Below, one piece after another: positions 33,101 to 41,634 of a stretch of DNA of 64,000 nucleotides (its first letter is position 1; each line of letters starts with the position of its first letter). Where the stretch lies: positions 135,315-199,314 of the forward strand of contig JAICYJ010000001.1 of NCBI GenBank assembly GCA_025934255.1, written 5' to 3'. Below the pieces are notes generated by a model. It made no database searches, had not been told where the DNA came from, and worked only from the letters and a program-made list of their open reading frames with translations. The stretch comes from Thermoleophilia bacterium (lineage in GTDB: Bacteria; Actinomycetota; Thermoleophilia; Gaiellales; JAICJC01). A program made the position numbers and the translations under genes.

Positions 33101-34798
33101 TCAGTCTCCCGCGGCCAGGCTCACCAGCCTGAACTGATCCACGTCCACCAGTCCCTGGTCGGTGATCTTGAGCGACGGGATCACCGACAGCGCCAGGAAG
33201 CTCATGGCATGGAACGGCGCCTCGACGGTGGAGCCGAGCGCCGCCGCCGCATCTGACAGCGCCTCGCTCTGTGCCAGCACTACGTCCAGCGGCTGGTCGC
33301 TGAGCAGCCCCGCCACCGGCAGCGGCAGTTCCGCTCGCACGCCGCGGCCCTCGACGGCCACCATGCCCCCGCCCAGCTCGGCCAGGCGCCCGATCGCGCG
33401 CGCCATGTCGCCGTCATCGACGCCCACGCAGACGATGTTGTGCGCGTCGTGGGCGACGGTGCTCGCGATCGCCCCGCGCTGCAGCCCGAAGCCCTGAACG
33501 AATCCGAGCCCGACCCGGCCGGTGCCCAGGTGCCGCTCCGCAACCGCGATCTTGGCCAGGTTCCGGGACGGGTCGGCCACAGCCAGCCCGTCCCGGACGG
33601 TCGCCGGCAGCGCCAGCGCTTCGGTCACGATCTGGCCCGGCACCAGGCCGATCACGCGGATCGAGCCGCCGTCGTCGGGCGTGTGCAGGTCGTTGGGCGA
33701 GATCGGCTGGATCCGCACGGTGCGCCGCGCCCACTCCGGCACCGGCGGCGCGACCGGCGGGACCGGCACCACGCCGTCCTTGAGCACCACCTCGGGCAGG
33801 AACCGCTCGAGGTCGGGCAGCACCAGCAGGTCGGCTCGCCGCCCCGGCGCGATCGCGCCGCGGTCGCCCAGCCCGTGCCAGGCGGCCGCGTTGCAGGAGG
33901 CCATCGCCAGCGCGTCACGAGCGTCCACCCCCGACTCCACCGCCCGGCGCACCATCGAGTTGACATGGCCCTCGCGGGCGATGTGCCCGGGCTCGCGGTC
34001 ATCCGTGCAGAACGCGATCCGGCCGGGCCCGAACTCGTGCACCAGCGGCAGCAGCGCGTCCAGGTTCCGGGCGCCCGACGCCTCGCGGATCAGCAGCCAC
34101 ATGCCCGCCCGCAGCCGCTCGCGGCCCTCCTGCTGCGTGGTCGCCTCGTGGTCCGACCCGATCCCGGCGGCGGCGTACGCCTGCAGGCGGCGGCCGAGCA
34201 CGCCCGGGGCGTGGCCGTCGACGTGTGCCGCACCCTCCAGGCCCAGCTTCGCGAGCTCGTCCGGATCACCGGCGATCACGCCTGGGAAGTTCATCATCTC
34301 GGCCAGGCCCAGCACGCTGCGGCGGCGCAGCAGGCCCTCGAGGTCTCCCGTGGTGAGCGCCCGCCGCGGCGACTCGAACCGCGACGCCGGCACGCACGAC
34401 GGGGCCATGAAGAACACGTCCAGCGGCAGCTCGGCGCAGGCGTCGGCCAGCCAGTGCACGCCGTCGGTGCCGAGCACGTTTGCGATCTCGTGGGGGTCGG
34501 CGACCACCGACGTGGTGCCGAACGGCAGCACCAGATTCGCGAACTCGTCCACCAGCAGCATCGACGACTCGAGGTGCAGGTGCGCATCGATCAGGCCGGG
34601 GACGACGTATCGCCCGCCTGCGTCCAGCGTGTCGCGGCCGCGGTACTCCCCGACCCCTGCGATCCAGCCGTCGCACACGGCCACGTCGGCCTCGAGCCAC
34701 TCGCGGGTGTGCACCGAGAGCACCAGGCCGCCCCGCACGACCAGGTCGGCGGGCTCGTCGCCGCGTGCCACAGCCAGCCGTCGCGTCAGGTCGGTCAT
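33101..34798 (-). CDS. ade: Adenine deaminase
   Basis: 565 residues from ATG 34798. Amidohydrolase metal site GLIDAHLHLESSML (about residue 60), then DPHEIANVLG, DGHAPGV and CTDDREP, all conserved in bacterial AdeC. The C-terminal beta domain ends with TDQGLVDVDQFRLVSL. It converts adenine to hypoxanthine and ammonia for purine salvage. TAGACT lies 8 nt before the ATG, so its promoter sits between the gene and the upstream 181-nt repeat. Longer readings run through that repeat and are rejected. The gene is bracketed by direct repeats, and recombination between them would delete it. Confidence 0.93.
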   Translation of the reverse strand: MTDLTRRLAVARGDEPADLVVRGGLVLSVHTREWLEADVAVCDGWIAGVGEYRGRDTLDAGGRYVVPGLIDAHLHLESSMLLVDEFANLVLPFGTTSVVADPHEIANVLGTDGVHWLADACAELPLDVFFMAPSCVPASRFESPRRALTTGDLEGLLRRRSVLGLAEMMNFPGVIAGDPDELAKLGLEGAAHVDGHAPGVLGRRLQAYAAAGIGSDHEATTQQEGRERLRAGMWLLIREASGARNLDALLPLVHEFGPGRIAFCTDDREPGHIAREGHVNSMVRRAVESGVDARDALAMASCNAAAWHGLGDRGAIAPGRRADLLVLPDLERFLPEVVLKDGVVPVPPVAPPVPEWARRTVRIQPISPNDLHTPDDGGSIRVIGLVPGQIVTEALALPATVRDGLAVADPSRNLAKIAVAERHLGTGRVGLGFVQGFGLQRGAIASTVAHDAHNIVCVGVDDGDMARAIGRLAELGGGMVAVEGRGVRAELPLPVAGLLSDQPLDVVLAQSEALSDAAAALGSTVEAPFHAMSFLALSVIPSLKITDQGLVDVDQFRLVSLAAGD

Positions 34799-34806
34799 GG
34801 CCGCGA

Positions 34807-34812
34807 AGTCTA
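34807..34812 (-). promoter_or_regulatory. Predicted -10 box of ade
   Basis: TAGACT on the minus strand, 8 nt before ATG 34798. It places the 181-nt repeat copy 2 upstream of the ade promoter rather than in its leader. Confidence 0.5.
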
Positions 34813-34828
34813 CGCGTTTTCTATTCTG

Positions 34829-35009
34829 AATACTCGCAAAGAGCGCGAAATATGCGGTTGCAGACCGGCATCCCGTGCCGTAGGTTTCCTTCTGCGCCGC
34901 TGAGGGCAGCCGAGTAGGTTGAAGCCAGGCGGACGGGCCGTAGAGGCGACTCGAAAGTTCGTTCGACTGGGGGACGAAAGGCAAGCCGGAGCGGCGAATC
35001 TTTGGTCCC
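34829..35009 (+). ncRNA. 181-nt repeat, copy 2: candidate structured RNA
   Basis: Second copy, same orientation, 1.9 kb from the first and upstream of ade. Its own differences keep the stems: CGC/GCG in the first hairpin (the inner pair is C-G where copy 1 has G-C), CGGCA/TGCCG as the second hairpin in a shifted register, CCAG/CTGG (A-U where copy 1 has G-C) and GCCGCT/AGCGGC (A-U where copy 1 has a G-U wobble). No tRNA, known riboswitch or coding frame explains it. The plus strand downstream carries no gene until 36804. Confidence 0.5.
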
Positions 35010-35020
35010 GGACGGACCAA

Positions 35021-35056
35021 CGGCCCCCGCCGCAGCCGCAGCTGCGACGAGGGCCG
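35021..35056 (-). terminator. Terminator after the APC permease gene
   Basis: CGGCCC (35021-35026) pairs with GGGCCG (35051-35056), with an inner GCAGC/GCTGC stem. It lies 14 bases beyond the permease stop on the minus strand, and also just after repeat copy 2 on the plus strand, so it may act both ways. Confidence 0.5.
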
Positions 35057-35069
35057 CCTGCCTTCAGAG

Positions 35070-36683
35070 TCAGTCGCCGGCCCCGCCTCCGATCTGCGCC
35101 TCAATCTGCTCCAGCTCGGCCTCCGAGCCCATGCTGATCGGCCCCTTGAACCAGTTCTTGGCGGAAATCACCCACCAGCCGCCGAAGAACAGGAACGCCC
35201 CGCCCACGGTCAGCGGCGCGTAGTTCACGTCGATCCAGTTCACGTCGATCAGGAAGTGACTGCCCGTCACCGCCGAGTTTCCGGGGATGCCGTCCGGGAA
35301 CAACGGCAGCAGGAACAGCAGGCAGATCAGCACGATCCAGCCGATCGCCAGCGGATCGATCCACTTGTAGTGGTTGCCGAGGTGCCAGGCGCCGCGCTCG
35401 AACTTGTCACCGGCGCGGTAGCGCAGGATCACGGGAAGCACGAACGCGATGTAGAGGCCGATCACGGCCACCGACGTACCGACGGCGTAACCGACCACGG
35501 GGTTCTTCAGTGTCGGCAGCATCAGCGCCCATGCCATCGCGCAGATCGCCCACACCGAGTTGACGGGGACGCGATCGCTCGACACCTTGCGCCACAGCTG
35601 GTGGCCGGGCACCGCCCGGTCGCGCGAGAACGCGAACATCATCCGCGATGCCGATGTGACCGACGCCAGCCCGCAGAAGAACTGGGCCACGCAGGCGATC
35701 ACCAGCAGGAACTCCGCCCACTTGTCGCCCATTGCCGTCTGCCAGATGTACTGCACCGCGAAGGTGTACTGGGCGGCCGTGTTGCCGACCGGGCCCGGGA
35801 TCGCGAACGTGATCGCGACCAGCAGGATGAACCCGAAGATCACCGACACCACCACCGACATCACCATGCCGATGGCCGCCGCGCGGGAGGCGTTCTGCGT
35901 CTCCTCGCTCATGTGGGCCGATGCGTCGTAGCCCGTGATCGTGTACTGGGCCATCAGTAGGCCGATGCCGAAAACGAACCAGAACACCGGATTCGTGAAG
36001 TTGTGACCCTGGAACCCGGAGAAGTTCTCCGTGTCCGTGAACACGAAGCTGAGCGACTTGTGGTTGTCGGGCACGACGATCAGAACGCCCACGACCACCA
36101 GCACCCCGGCCATGTGCCACCAGGCCGAGATGTTGTTGATCATCGCCAGCAGCCGCGAGCCGAACTGGTTGATCAGCCCGTGCAGCGCGATGATCACCGT
36201 GTAGGTCAGAAACACGTGGACCTTGGTCAGCGAGTAGCCGAACCAGAGGTTCATGAGTGACGATATGAAGGTGGCTGCGCCGAAGTCGATGGCGGCCGTG
36301 ACCGCGACCTGCCCGACCAGGTTGAACCAGCCGGTGAACCAGCCCCAGCCGGCGCCGCCCAGCCGCGACGACCAGTAGTAGAGGCCACCTGCGGTCGGGT
36401 AGGTGGAGGCGATCTCGCCCATCGCCAGCGCCACCAGGATGCAGAAGCCGCCCACGAGCAGCCAGCCCCAGGTGGCGGCCACGGGGCCGCCCCAGCCGAT
36501 CGCGAGGTAGTAGGACGTAAGACATCCAGCCAGGATCGAGATGATCGTGAACGAGATCGCGAAGTTCGAGAACCCGCCCCAACCGCGCATCAACTCCTGG
36601 GCATAGCCCAGCTTGTGGAGCAGCTGTTCGTCATCGCTGAGGCCGTGCTGAGGCCCGCTCGCTCCAGGTGATGTTGTGCTCAT
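35070..36683 (-). CDS. APC-superfamily amino acid/amine permease
   Basis: 537 residues, about 12 helices. The N-terminus LLHKLGYAQELMRGWGGFSNFAISF split as LLHKLGYAQELMRGWGG and FSNFAISF is the hallmark of the GabP/choline-ethanolamine-type amino acid transporter group (AA_permease_2). GEIASTYPTAGGLYYWSS and ITGYDASAHMSEETQNASRA are the conserved substrate and cation region. The start ATG 36683 has GGGAGGAAGG upstream, so it is translated conventionally. Members import GABA, urea-cycle amino acids, polyamines or nucleobase-like compounds. The adjacent ade gene is on the same strand and might hint at a purine, but the fold is an amine permease and each gene has its own promoter or terminator. 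Confidence 0.88.
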   Translation of the reverse strand: MSTTSPGASGPQHGLSDDEQLLHKLGYAQELMRGWGGFSNFAISFTIISILAGCLTSYYLAIGWGGPVAATWGWLLVGGFCILVALAMGEIASTYPTAGGLYYWSSRLGGAGWGWFTGWFNLVGQVAVTAAIDFGAATFISSLMNLWFGYSLTKVHVFLTYTVIIALHGLINQFGSRLLAMINNISAWWHMAGVLVVVGVLIVVPDNHKSLSFVFTDTENFSGFQGHNFTNPVFWFVFGIGLLMAQYTITGYDASAHMSEETQNASRAAAIGMVMSVVVSVIFGFILLVAITFAIPGPVGNTAAQYTFAVQYIWQTAMGDKWAEFLLVIACVAQFFCGLASVTSASRMMFAFSRDRAVPGHQLWRKVSSDRVPVNSVWAICAMAWALMLPTLKNPVVGYAVGTSVAVIGLYIAFVLPVILRYRAGDKFERGAWHLGNHYKWIDPLAIGWIVLICLLFLLPLFPDGIPGNSAVTGSHFLIDVNWIDVNYAPLTVGGAFLFFGGWWVISAKNWFKGPISMGSEAELEQIEAQIGGGAGD

Positions 36684-36803
36684 CCGCCTTCCTCCCTCGG
36701 GTAGAAGCACTGATCTTCTGACCTGCGATGGCGATCATACGGTGTCGCGGCCCAGGTTTCGACTCCCGCAGGAGCCAACCGTCCGTCGTGGAAGTCCCCT
36801 CCT

Positions 36804-37673
36804 GTGCGGCACCAGCTCACCCCTGGCGTGCTTCGGCTGTGCGCGCTGGTCGCGCTGTTCGTGTGCTGGGGCAGCTACCTGGGGGCCCGCGGCGACGACA
36901 TCGGGGCGCGCACGGCCGGCCTGGTCACGGTCGCCTTCTGCCTGTTGATGATCGCGGCCCACGTGGCCGGATCCCGGGCGGCGGCGCGGGACGACCCGCC
37001 GGCGGAGGTCCATCTGGCGGCGCTGCTCGGCGCGGCGCCGCTGGTGCCGGGCCTGGTGCTGCTGCTGTGGCACCACGCGGGCGCCGGGGCCAGCGTCGTG
37101 TTCCTGTACAGCTTCTCCAACGACGTGGTGGCGAACGCGCTCCTGATCGGGGCCGGTGTCTACGCCGCCGCGTTCCTGCTGGCCCGGCAGCCGCGCTGGC
37201 TGCTGGCGGCCGCGCTGGCGCTGGTGCTTGGGATTGAGCTGCACCTGTCCGCGGGGTTCCAGGTGACGCTGGCCTCCCGCGGCGGCGGCGACTGGACGCG
37301 GTTCGTGGTGACGCTGGGCGCCGTCGCGCTGCTGGTGGCAGCCGGCCGGTTGCTGCGCGGCGATGAGGAGCGAAACCTGCTGGTGGCGGCGTCCCTGCTG
37401 ATGTCGCTGGCGTACGCGGCGATCCCGGTCGCGACCGGCCAGGACGGGGTGCGCGCCGTTGTCGGTGCGGCGCTGCTGGTGGCGATGACCGTGGCGGTGC
37501 GACGGGAGCTGACCCTCGGCATGGGCTTCGGGCTGCTGGTCCTGGGCGGGCTCGAGATCAGGACGCTCGGGTCATACGGCTCGTCGCTGGCGCCGGCGGC
37601 GCTGTTCGGCGCGGCCGGCCTGGGGCTGGCCTGGCTGTCGGTGATCGCGGCCCGGCGCCGGCACCTGCGGTAA
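36804..37673 (+). CDS. Polytopic membrane protein of unknown function
   Basis: 289 residues from GTG 36804, with about 9 hydrophobic segments and short loops. Examples are RLCALVALFVCWGSYLGARG, LLGAAPLVPGLVLLLW and FGLLVLGGLEIRTLG. Arg-rich loops (SRAAARDD, RRELT, AARRRHLR at the C-terminus) suggest cytosolic sides. I do not recognise a family or active-site residues. It diverges from the permease (120 bp gap) and converges on the cystathionine gamma-synthase/lyase gene. Confidence 0.6.
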   Translation: MRHQLTPGVLRLCALVALFVCWGSYLGARGDDIGARTAGLVTVAFCLLMIAAHVAGSRAAARDDPPAEVHLAALLGAAPLVPGLVLLLWHHAGAGASVVFLYSFSNDVVANALLIGAGVYAAAFLLARQPRWLLAAALALVLGIELHLSAGFQVTLASRGGGDWTRFVVTLGAVALLVAAGRLLRGDEERNLLVAASLLMSLAYAAIPVATGQDGVRAVVGAALLVAMTVAVRRELTLGMGFGLLVLGGLEIRTLGSYGSSLAPAALFGAAGLGLAWLSVIAARRRHLR

Positions 37674-37681
37674 CGAGCAGG

Positions 37682-38809
37682 TCAGGCGAGCGCCTGCTCC
37701 AGGTCCTCGATCAGGTCGTCCGCCGACTCGATGCCGACCGACAGCCGCACCAGGTTGGGCGGGGTCGCGAACGGCGCGTCGGCGGTCGAGGAGTGGGTCA
37801 TCTGCGCCGGCGTCTCGATCAGGCTCTCGACGCCGCCCAGGCTCTCGGCCAGCGACCACACGCGCGTGCGCGCAACCGCGTCGCGCGCCTGCCGCTCGTC
37901 GTCGACCAGGAATGAGATCATGCCGCCGTAGTCGCGCATCTGGCGCGCGGCGATCTCGTGGCCCGGGTGATCCACGAGGCCGGGGTAGAGCACCCGCGTG
38001 ACGGCCGGGTGGCCACCCAGGAATCCGACCACCGCGCGAGCGTTCTCGCAGTGCTGGCGCATCCGCACGGGCAGCGTCTTCAGCCCGCGCAGCACCAGCC
38101 AGGAGTCGAACGGCCCGGCCACGGCGCCCAGCGAGTTCTGCAGGAACGCCAGCCGCTGGCCCAGCGCGTCGTCGGACGTGGCCGCGAACCCGGACACCAG
38201 GTCGGAGTGTCCGCCCAGGTACTTGGTCGCCGAGTGCACGACGATGTCGGCGCCCAGCTCGATCGGCCGCTGCAGGTAGGGCGTGGCGAAGGTGTTGTCC
38301 ACCACCAGCAACGCGCCGGCCGCGTGCGCCGCCGCGGCCGCAGATGCGATGTCCACCACGTTCAGGAGCGGGTTGGTGGGTGACTCCAGCCACAGCATCT
38401 TCGCGCCGTCCAGGTGCCGCTCGAGCCCGGTGTTGCACTGGTCGGCCGAGACGTAGGAGAAGCGCACGCCGCGCGGCTCGTAGACCTTCGAGAACAGCCG
38501 GTAGGTGCCGCCGTAGACGTCGTTGACGGAGACCACCAGGTCGCCCGGCGAGACCAGGTGCATGACGGTGGTGGTCGCGGCCATGCCGCTGGCGAAGGCG
38601 AAGCCGTGTTCCGCGCTCTCCAGCGAGGCCAGACAGGTCTCGAGCGCGCGGCGGGTCGGGTTCGCCGTGCGTGAGTAGTCGTAGCCGTCCTTCAGCTGCC
38701 CGACCGCCTCCTGCACGTAGGTCGAGGTCTGGTAGATCGGCACCGTCACCGCGCCGGTGGAGGGATCCGGCGGCTGGCCGTCGTGGATGGCGCGGGTGTC
38801 GAACTGCAT
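37682..38809 (-). CDS. Cystathionine gamma-synthase/lyase (trans-sulfuration PLP enzyme)
   Basis: 375 residues from ATG 38809. Cys/Met metabolism PLP-enzyme family: SRTANPTRRALETCLASLE, FASGMAATTTVMHL, DVYGGTYRLF, VVDNTFATPYLQRP and the PLP lysine in HSATKYLGGHSD. C-terminal SLGGVESLIETPAQMTH is typical. Sequence alone does not separate gamma-lyase from gamma-synthase. With cystathionine beta-synthase encoded two genes upstream, a lyase completing homocysteine-to-cysteine conversion is the likelier role. TATCCT lies 9 nt before the ATG. The gap to the upstream ycaQ-like gene is filled by a 166-bp element. Confidence 0.88.
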   Translation of the reverse strand: MQFDTRAIHDGQPPDPSTGAVTVPIYQTSTYVQEAVGQLKDGYDYSRTANPTRRALETCLASLESAEHGFAFASGMAATTTVMHLVSPGDLVVSVNDVYGGTYRLFSKVYEPRGVRFSYVSADQCNTGLERHLDGAKMLWLESPTNPLLNVVDIASAAAAAHAAGALLVVDNTFATPYLQRPIELGADIVVHSATKYLGGHSDLVSGFAATSDDALGQRLAFLQNSLGAVAGPFDSWLVLRGLKTLPVRMRQHCENARAVVGFLGGHPAVTRVLYPGLVDHPGHEIAARQMRDYGGMISFLVDDERQARDAVARTRVWSLAESLGGVESLIETPAQMTHSSTADAPFATPPNLVRLSVGIESADDLIEDLEQALA

Positions 38810-38832
38810 CCGCCGCCAAGGATATCGGCTCA

Positions 38833-38998
38833 GCTGGTTGATTCCGCGGGATCCGTGGCTACGGGCGCAGGACGAGGTGTTCCAGACGACGGGATCGACC
38901 GCAGGGCAGGCTGGATGAAGCCTGTTCAAGGGCGATCGTGGCGTCTGGGGCGGCTCGGATCAGCTCCAGAGCCACGCAGCTCGTGAAATCAATCATCT
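38833..38998. repeat. 166-bp element with inverted ends (copy A)
   Basis: Left end TGGTTGATTCCGCGGG and right end, read in reverse, TGATTGATTTCACGAG match in 12 of 16 positions. It has the same length as the element at 63136-63301, with blocks in common: CGCAGGGCAGGCTGG, AAGGGCGATCGTGGCGTC and the right end. The right end supplies the TGA stop of the ycaQ-like gene. Read on the minus strand it opens with ATG and a 45-codon frame, which is not clearly a gene. Confidence 0.65.
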
Positions 38999-40179
38999 CT
39001 GCTGGGCGGAGCCACCAGGGACGCCGCTTTGACCCCCAGGTCGGCGCGCTGCACCTGCTCGAGCCCCACGGTCGCCGCCAGCCGCTCCAGGGCGCGCTCG
39101 AGGCCGGCCTCATGCCGGGCTCCCCACCGCACCCGCGGCTCGGGATAGTGGGCGAGGACGCGCAGCACGCCCGCCCGGCGGTCGCTGCGGATGTCCAGCC
39201 GGGCGACGATGCGGTCGCCCAGCAGGAACGGCAGCACGTAGTAGCCGTAGCGCCGCTCTGGCGGCGGCTTGTAGACCTCGATCAGGTGCTCGAAGCCGAG
39301 CACGCGGGCCGCGAACGGCCGGTCCCAGAGCAGGTTGTCGAAGGGCGACAGCAGCACGGCGGCGGTGGCCGAGCCCGCCGGCCACGGGCCGGTTGCGACC
39401 AGCACGGGCGGGCCGCCGTCGGCCACCTCGAGCCGCTCCAGCGCGCCGTCCACCACCAGCGCGTCGACCTGCGGCCGGATCCGGGCGGTGCCGCCGCGCA
39501 GGCGGTTGTGCTCGACCACGCCGTATTCGGTGAGCACGCCACGGGCGCGCACCGCGCGCAGCACCAGCGCGCGCAGGAACTCGTCCTCGCTGGGCGTCGG
39601 CGCGCCCAGGATCTCGTCCGGGATCACCCGCTCGGGGAGGTCGTACAGGCGCTGGAAGCCGTTGCGGCCGGACACCACCAGGTCGCCCGCCGTCCACAGC
39701 GCGTCCAGCATGCGCCTGGCCGGCTTCCAGCCCCACATGCCGCCGCTGCGCGCTCCCTCGAAGTCCCTGGAGCCGAGCGGCCCGCGTTCGCGGATCTCCG
39801 ACAGCACGCGGTCGGCCAGCTCGGGGTCGCGGTCGATCACCGGCCCGAACCAGTGGTGAGAGCGCCGCTCGTCCATCCGCCGCCGCCACACCGGCCAGTC
39901 GCCGATCGGCACCAGGCACGCCTCGTGCGCCCAGTACTCGAAGATGCGGCCCTGCCCGAGCAGCTTCGACACGGTGCCGCGCGGATAGCTGCCGACGCGG
40001 CCGGCCAGGGTGATCCGGTGGCTGCGCTCGACCGCCGAGATCGAGTCCAGCTGCACGCAGCCCAGCCGGTCGACGGCCGCCGCCACCTCGGCCGGCCGGC
40101 CCCGGCGGGTGCGTGGTGCGTATCCCTGGGCCGCGACCGCGCGCCGTCGCAGCTCGGCCGTTGAGACCGTGCGGCTCAC
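38989..40179 (-). CDS. YcaQ/AlkX-type winged-helix DNA glycosylase (HTH_42)
   Basis: 396 residues from GTG 40179, overlapping the cystathionine beta-synthase stop as GTGA. The catalytic Q-x-D motif is present in RLGCVQLDSISAVERSH near residue 43. EYWAHEACLVP and LLSPFDNLLWDR are family signatures. YcaQ-type enzymes remove bulky or crosslinked bases; the actinobacterial relatives also protect against self-made genotoxins. The last residues VAPPSRDD and the stop run into the repeat at 38833-38998, so the natural C-terminus may have been reshaped by the element. Placement between transsulfuration genes seems incidental. Confidence 0.87.
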   Translation of the reverse strand: MSRTVSTAELRRRAVAAQGYAPRTRRGRPAEVAAAVDRLGCVQLDSISAVERSHRITLAGRVGSYPRGTVSKLLGQGRIFEYWAHEACLVPIGDWPVWRRRMDERRSHHWFGPVIDRDPELADRVLSEIRERGPLGSRDFEGARSGGMWGWKPARRMLDALWTAGDLVVSGRNGFQRLYDLPERVIPDEILGAPTPSEDEFLRALVLRAVRARGVLTEYGVVEHNRLRGGTARIRPQVDALVVDGALERLEVADGGPPVLVATGPWPAGSATAAVLLSPFDNLLWDRPFAARVLGFEHLIEVYKPPPERRYGYYVLPFLLGDRIVARLDIRSDRRAGVLRVLAHYPEPRVRWGARHEAGLERALERLAATVGLEQVQRADLGVKAASLVAPPSRDD

Positions 40180-41573
40180 ACGCCGTTTCGTCGGTCGGCG
40201 AGGTACTCGAGCAGGTCGGACCGGGTCAGCATGCCGGCCGGCCGGCCGTCCTCGACGACCACCACGGCCGGGCTGCCGGCGGTCAGGTCGGCGAACACGC
40301 GATCGACCGACTCGGTCGCGTCGACCACGTGCAGGGGCGGCTGCATGGCCTGGGCGACGCCCTCGTTGAGGGCCTCCGGGCTCTTGAACACGCGGTCGAG
40401 CAGGCCCCGCTCCTGCAGCGATCCGACCACGTCGGCCAGCGATGCGACCGGGTCTGCGCGCACCACCGGCAGCTGCGAGATCGAGTAGCGCTGCATCAGC
40501 TCGATCGCCTCGCCCACCTTGTGGTCGGCCTCGATGGTGACCAGGGCCGGCAGGTCGGCGTGCTCGCGACGGGTGTGGCGCAGCACCTCAGCGACGGTGG
40601 GCGACGGCGCCTCGCGCTCCAGGAAGCCGTACTGGAGCATGTAGTTGTCGTCGTAGAACTTCGAGAGGTAGGAGCGGCCGCCGTCGGGGATGATCGTGAG
40701 GATGGTGGCCTCGGGGCCGTGGCGCCGGGCCGTCTCCAGCGCCGCCCACACGGCGGTGCCGCCGGAGCCGCCCACCAGCAGCCCCTCCTGGCGGGCCATC
40801 CGCCGGGCGGTCAGGAACGAGTCGCGGTCGCTGACGGTGACGAACTCGTCGATCAGCGTCAGGTCCATCGTCTGCGGGAAGAAGTCCTCGCCGATCCCCT
40901 CCACCATGTAGGGATGGACGTCGTTCGGCTGCGAGTAGATCGAGCCCTCCGGATCGGCGCCGACCACGCGCAGCTCCGGGTTCTGCTCCTTCAGGTAGCG
41001 GGCCACGCCCGACACGGTGCCGCCGGTGCCCAGCGCGATCACGACCGCATCCAGCTCGCCGCCGGTCTGCTCCCAGATCTCCGGCCCGGTGGTCTCGTAG
41101 TGGGCCTGGGGGTTGGCCGCGTTCGAGTACTGGTCGGGCTTGAACCCGCCGGGGATCTCCTCGGCCAGCCGGTCGGAGACCGAGTAGTAGCTCTCCGGCG
41201 ACTCCGGCTCGACCGCGGTCGGGCAGATCACCACCTCCGCGCCGTAGGCGCGCAGCAGCGAGATCTTCTCCTGGCTCATCTTGTCGGGCATCACGAAGAT
41301 GCAGCGGTATCCGCGGATGGCGGCGGCGATGGCGAGGCCGACGCCGGTGTTGCCGGAGGTCGGCTCGACGATGGTGCCGCCGGGGCGCAGCTTGCCCTCG
41401 CGCTCGGCGGCCTCGATCATGCGCAGCCCGATCCGGTCCTTCACCGACCCGCCCGGGTTCAGGTACTCGAGCTTGGCCAGCACCGTCGGCGCCAGCCCCT
41501 CGGTGATCCGCTGCAGGCGCACGACCGGCGTGTTTCCGACCAGGTCGAGCACCGTGGGATAGCTGCGCGGCAT
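40176..41573 (-). CDS. cbs: Cystathionine beta-synthase with C-terminal CBS pair
   Basis: 465 residues. Fold-type II PLP enzyme: the PLP lysine is in GGSVKDRIGLRMIE, the substrate loop is PTSGNTGVGLAIA, and the phosphate-binding loop is GTGGTVSGVARYL. Residues about 335-460 hold two CBS motifs (LPALVTIEADHKVGEAIELM and PAVVVVEDGRPAGMLTRSDL) that may bind an adenosyl ligand. No haem-binding N-terminal extension is present. It condenses serine and homocysteine to cystathionine. ATG 41573 has TACAGT 7 nt upstream. It heads the minus-strand group with the ycaQ-like gene, ahead of the gamma-lyase/synthase gene. Confidence 0.92.
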   Translation of the reverse strand: MPRSYPTVLDLVGNTPVVRLQRITEGLAPTVLAKLEYLNPGGSVKDRIGLRMIEAAEREGKLRPGGTIVEPTSGNTGVGLAIAAAIRGYRCIFVMPDKMSQEKISLLRAYGAEVVICPTAVEPESPESYYSVSDRLAEEIPGGFKPDQYSNAANPQAHYETTGPEIWEQTGGELDAVVIALGTGGTVSGVARYLKEQNPELRVVGADPEGSIYSQPNDVHPYMVEGIGEDFFPQTMDLTLIDEFVTVSDRDSFLTARRMARQEGLLVGGSGGTAVWAALETARRHGPEATILTIIPDGGRSYLSKFYDDNYMLQYGFLEREAPSPTVAEVLRHTRREHADLPALVTIEADHKVGEAIELMQRYSISQLPVVRADPVASLADVVGSLQERGLLDRVFKSPEALNEGVAQAMQPPLHVVDATESVDRVFADLTAGSPAVVVVEDGRPAGMLTRSDLLEYLADRRNGV

Positions 41574-41580
41574 CGGCGGG

Positions 41581-41586
41581 ACTGTA
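41581..41586 (-). promoter_or_regulatory. Predicted -10 box of cbs
   Basis: TACAGT on the minus strand, 7 nt before ATG 41573. Confidence 0.4.
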
Positions 41587-41621
41587 ATCGGATCGGGCTG
41601 GTGGGTGTCGGCCCCGGGCAG

Positions 41622-41627
41622 TAGGCT
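41622..41627 (+). promoter_or_regulatory. Predicted -10 box of the small membrane protein operon
   Basis: TAGGCT, 7 nt before ATG 41635. No ribosome site is present. Confidence 0.45.
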
Positions 41628-41634
41628 GCCGCGG

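Noticed and set aside
34798..35104. A longer adenine deaminase frame reading upstream through the 181-nt repeat
   Set aside because: The added residues have no similarity, and a -10 box lies 8 nt before ATG 34798. The open frame is a by-product of high GC.
36720..36785. tRNA-like stretch (GGTTTCGACTCCCGC followed by an A-rich end) upstream of 36804
   Set aside because: The T-stem mispairs, no 5' acceptor strand or anticodon arm is found, and the trailing CCA is absent.
38859..38996. 45-codon frame on the minus strand starting in the inverted end of element A
   Set aside because: The start is shared by other copies, but the conserved part of copy B lies in a different frame, so coding is not supported.
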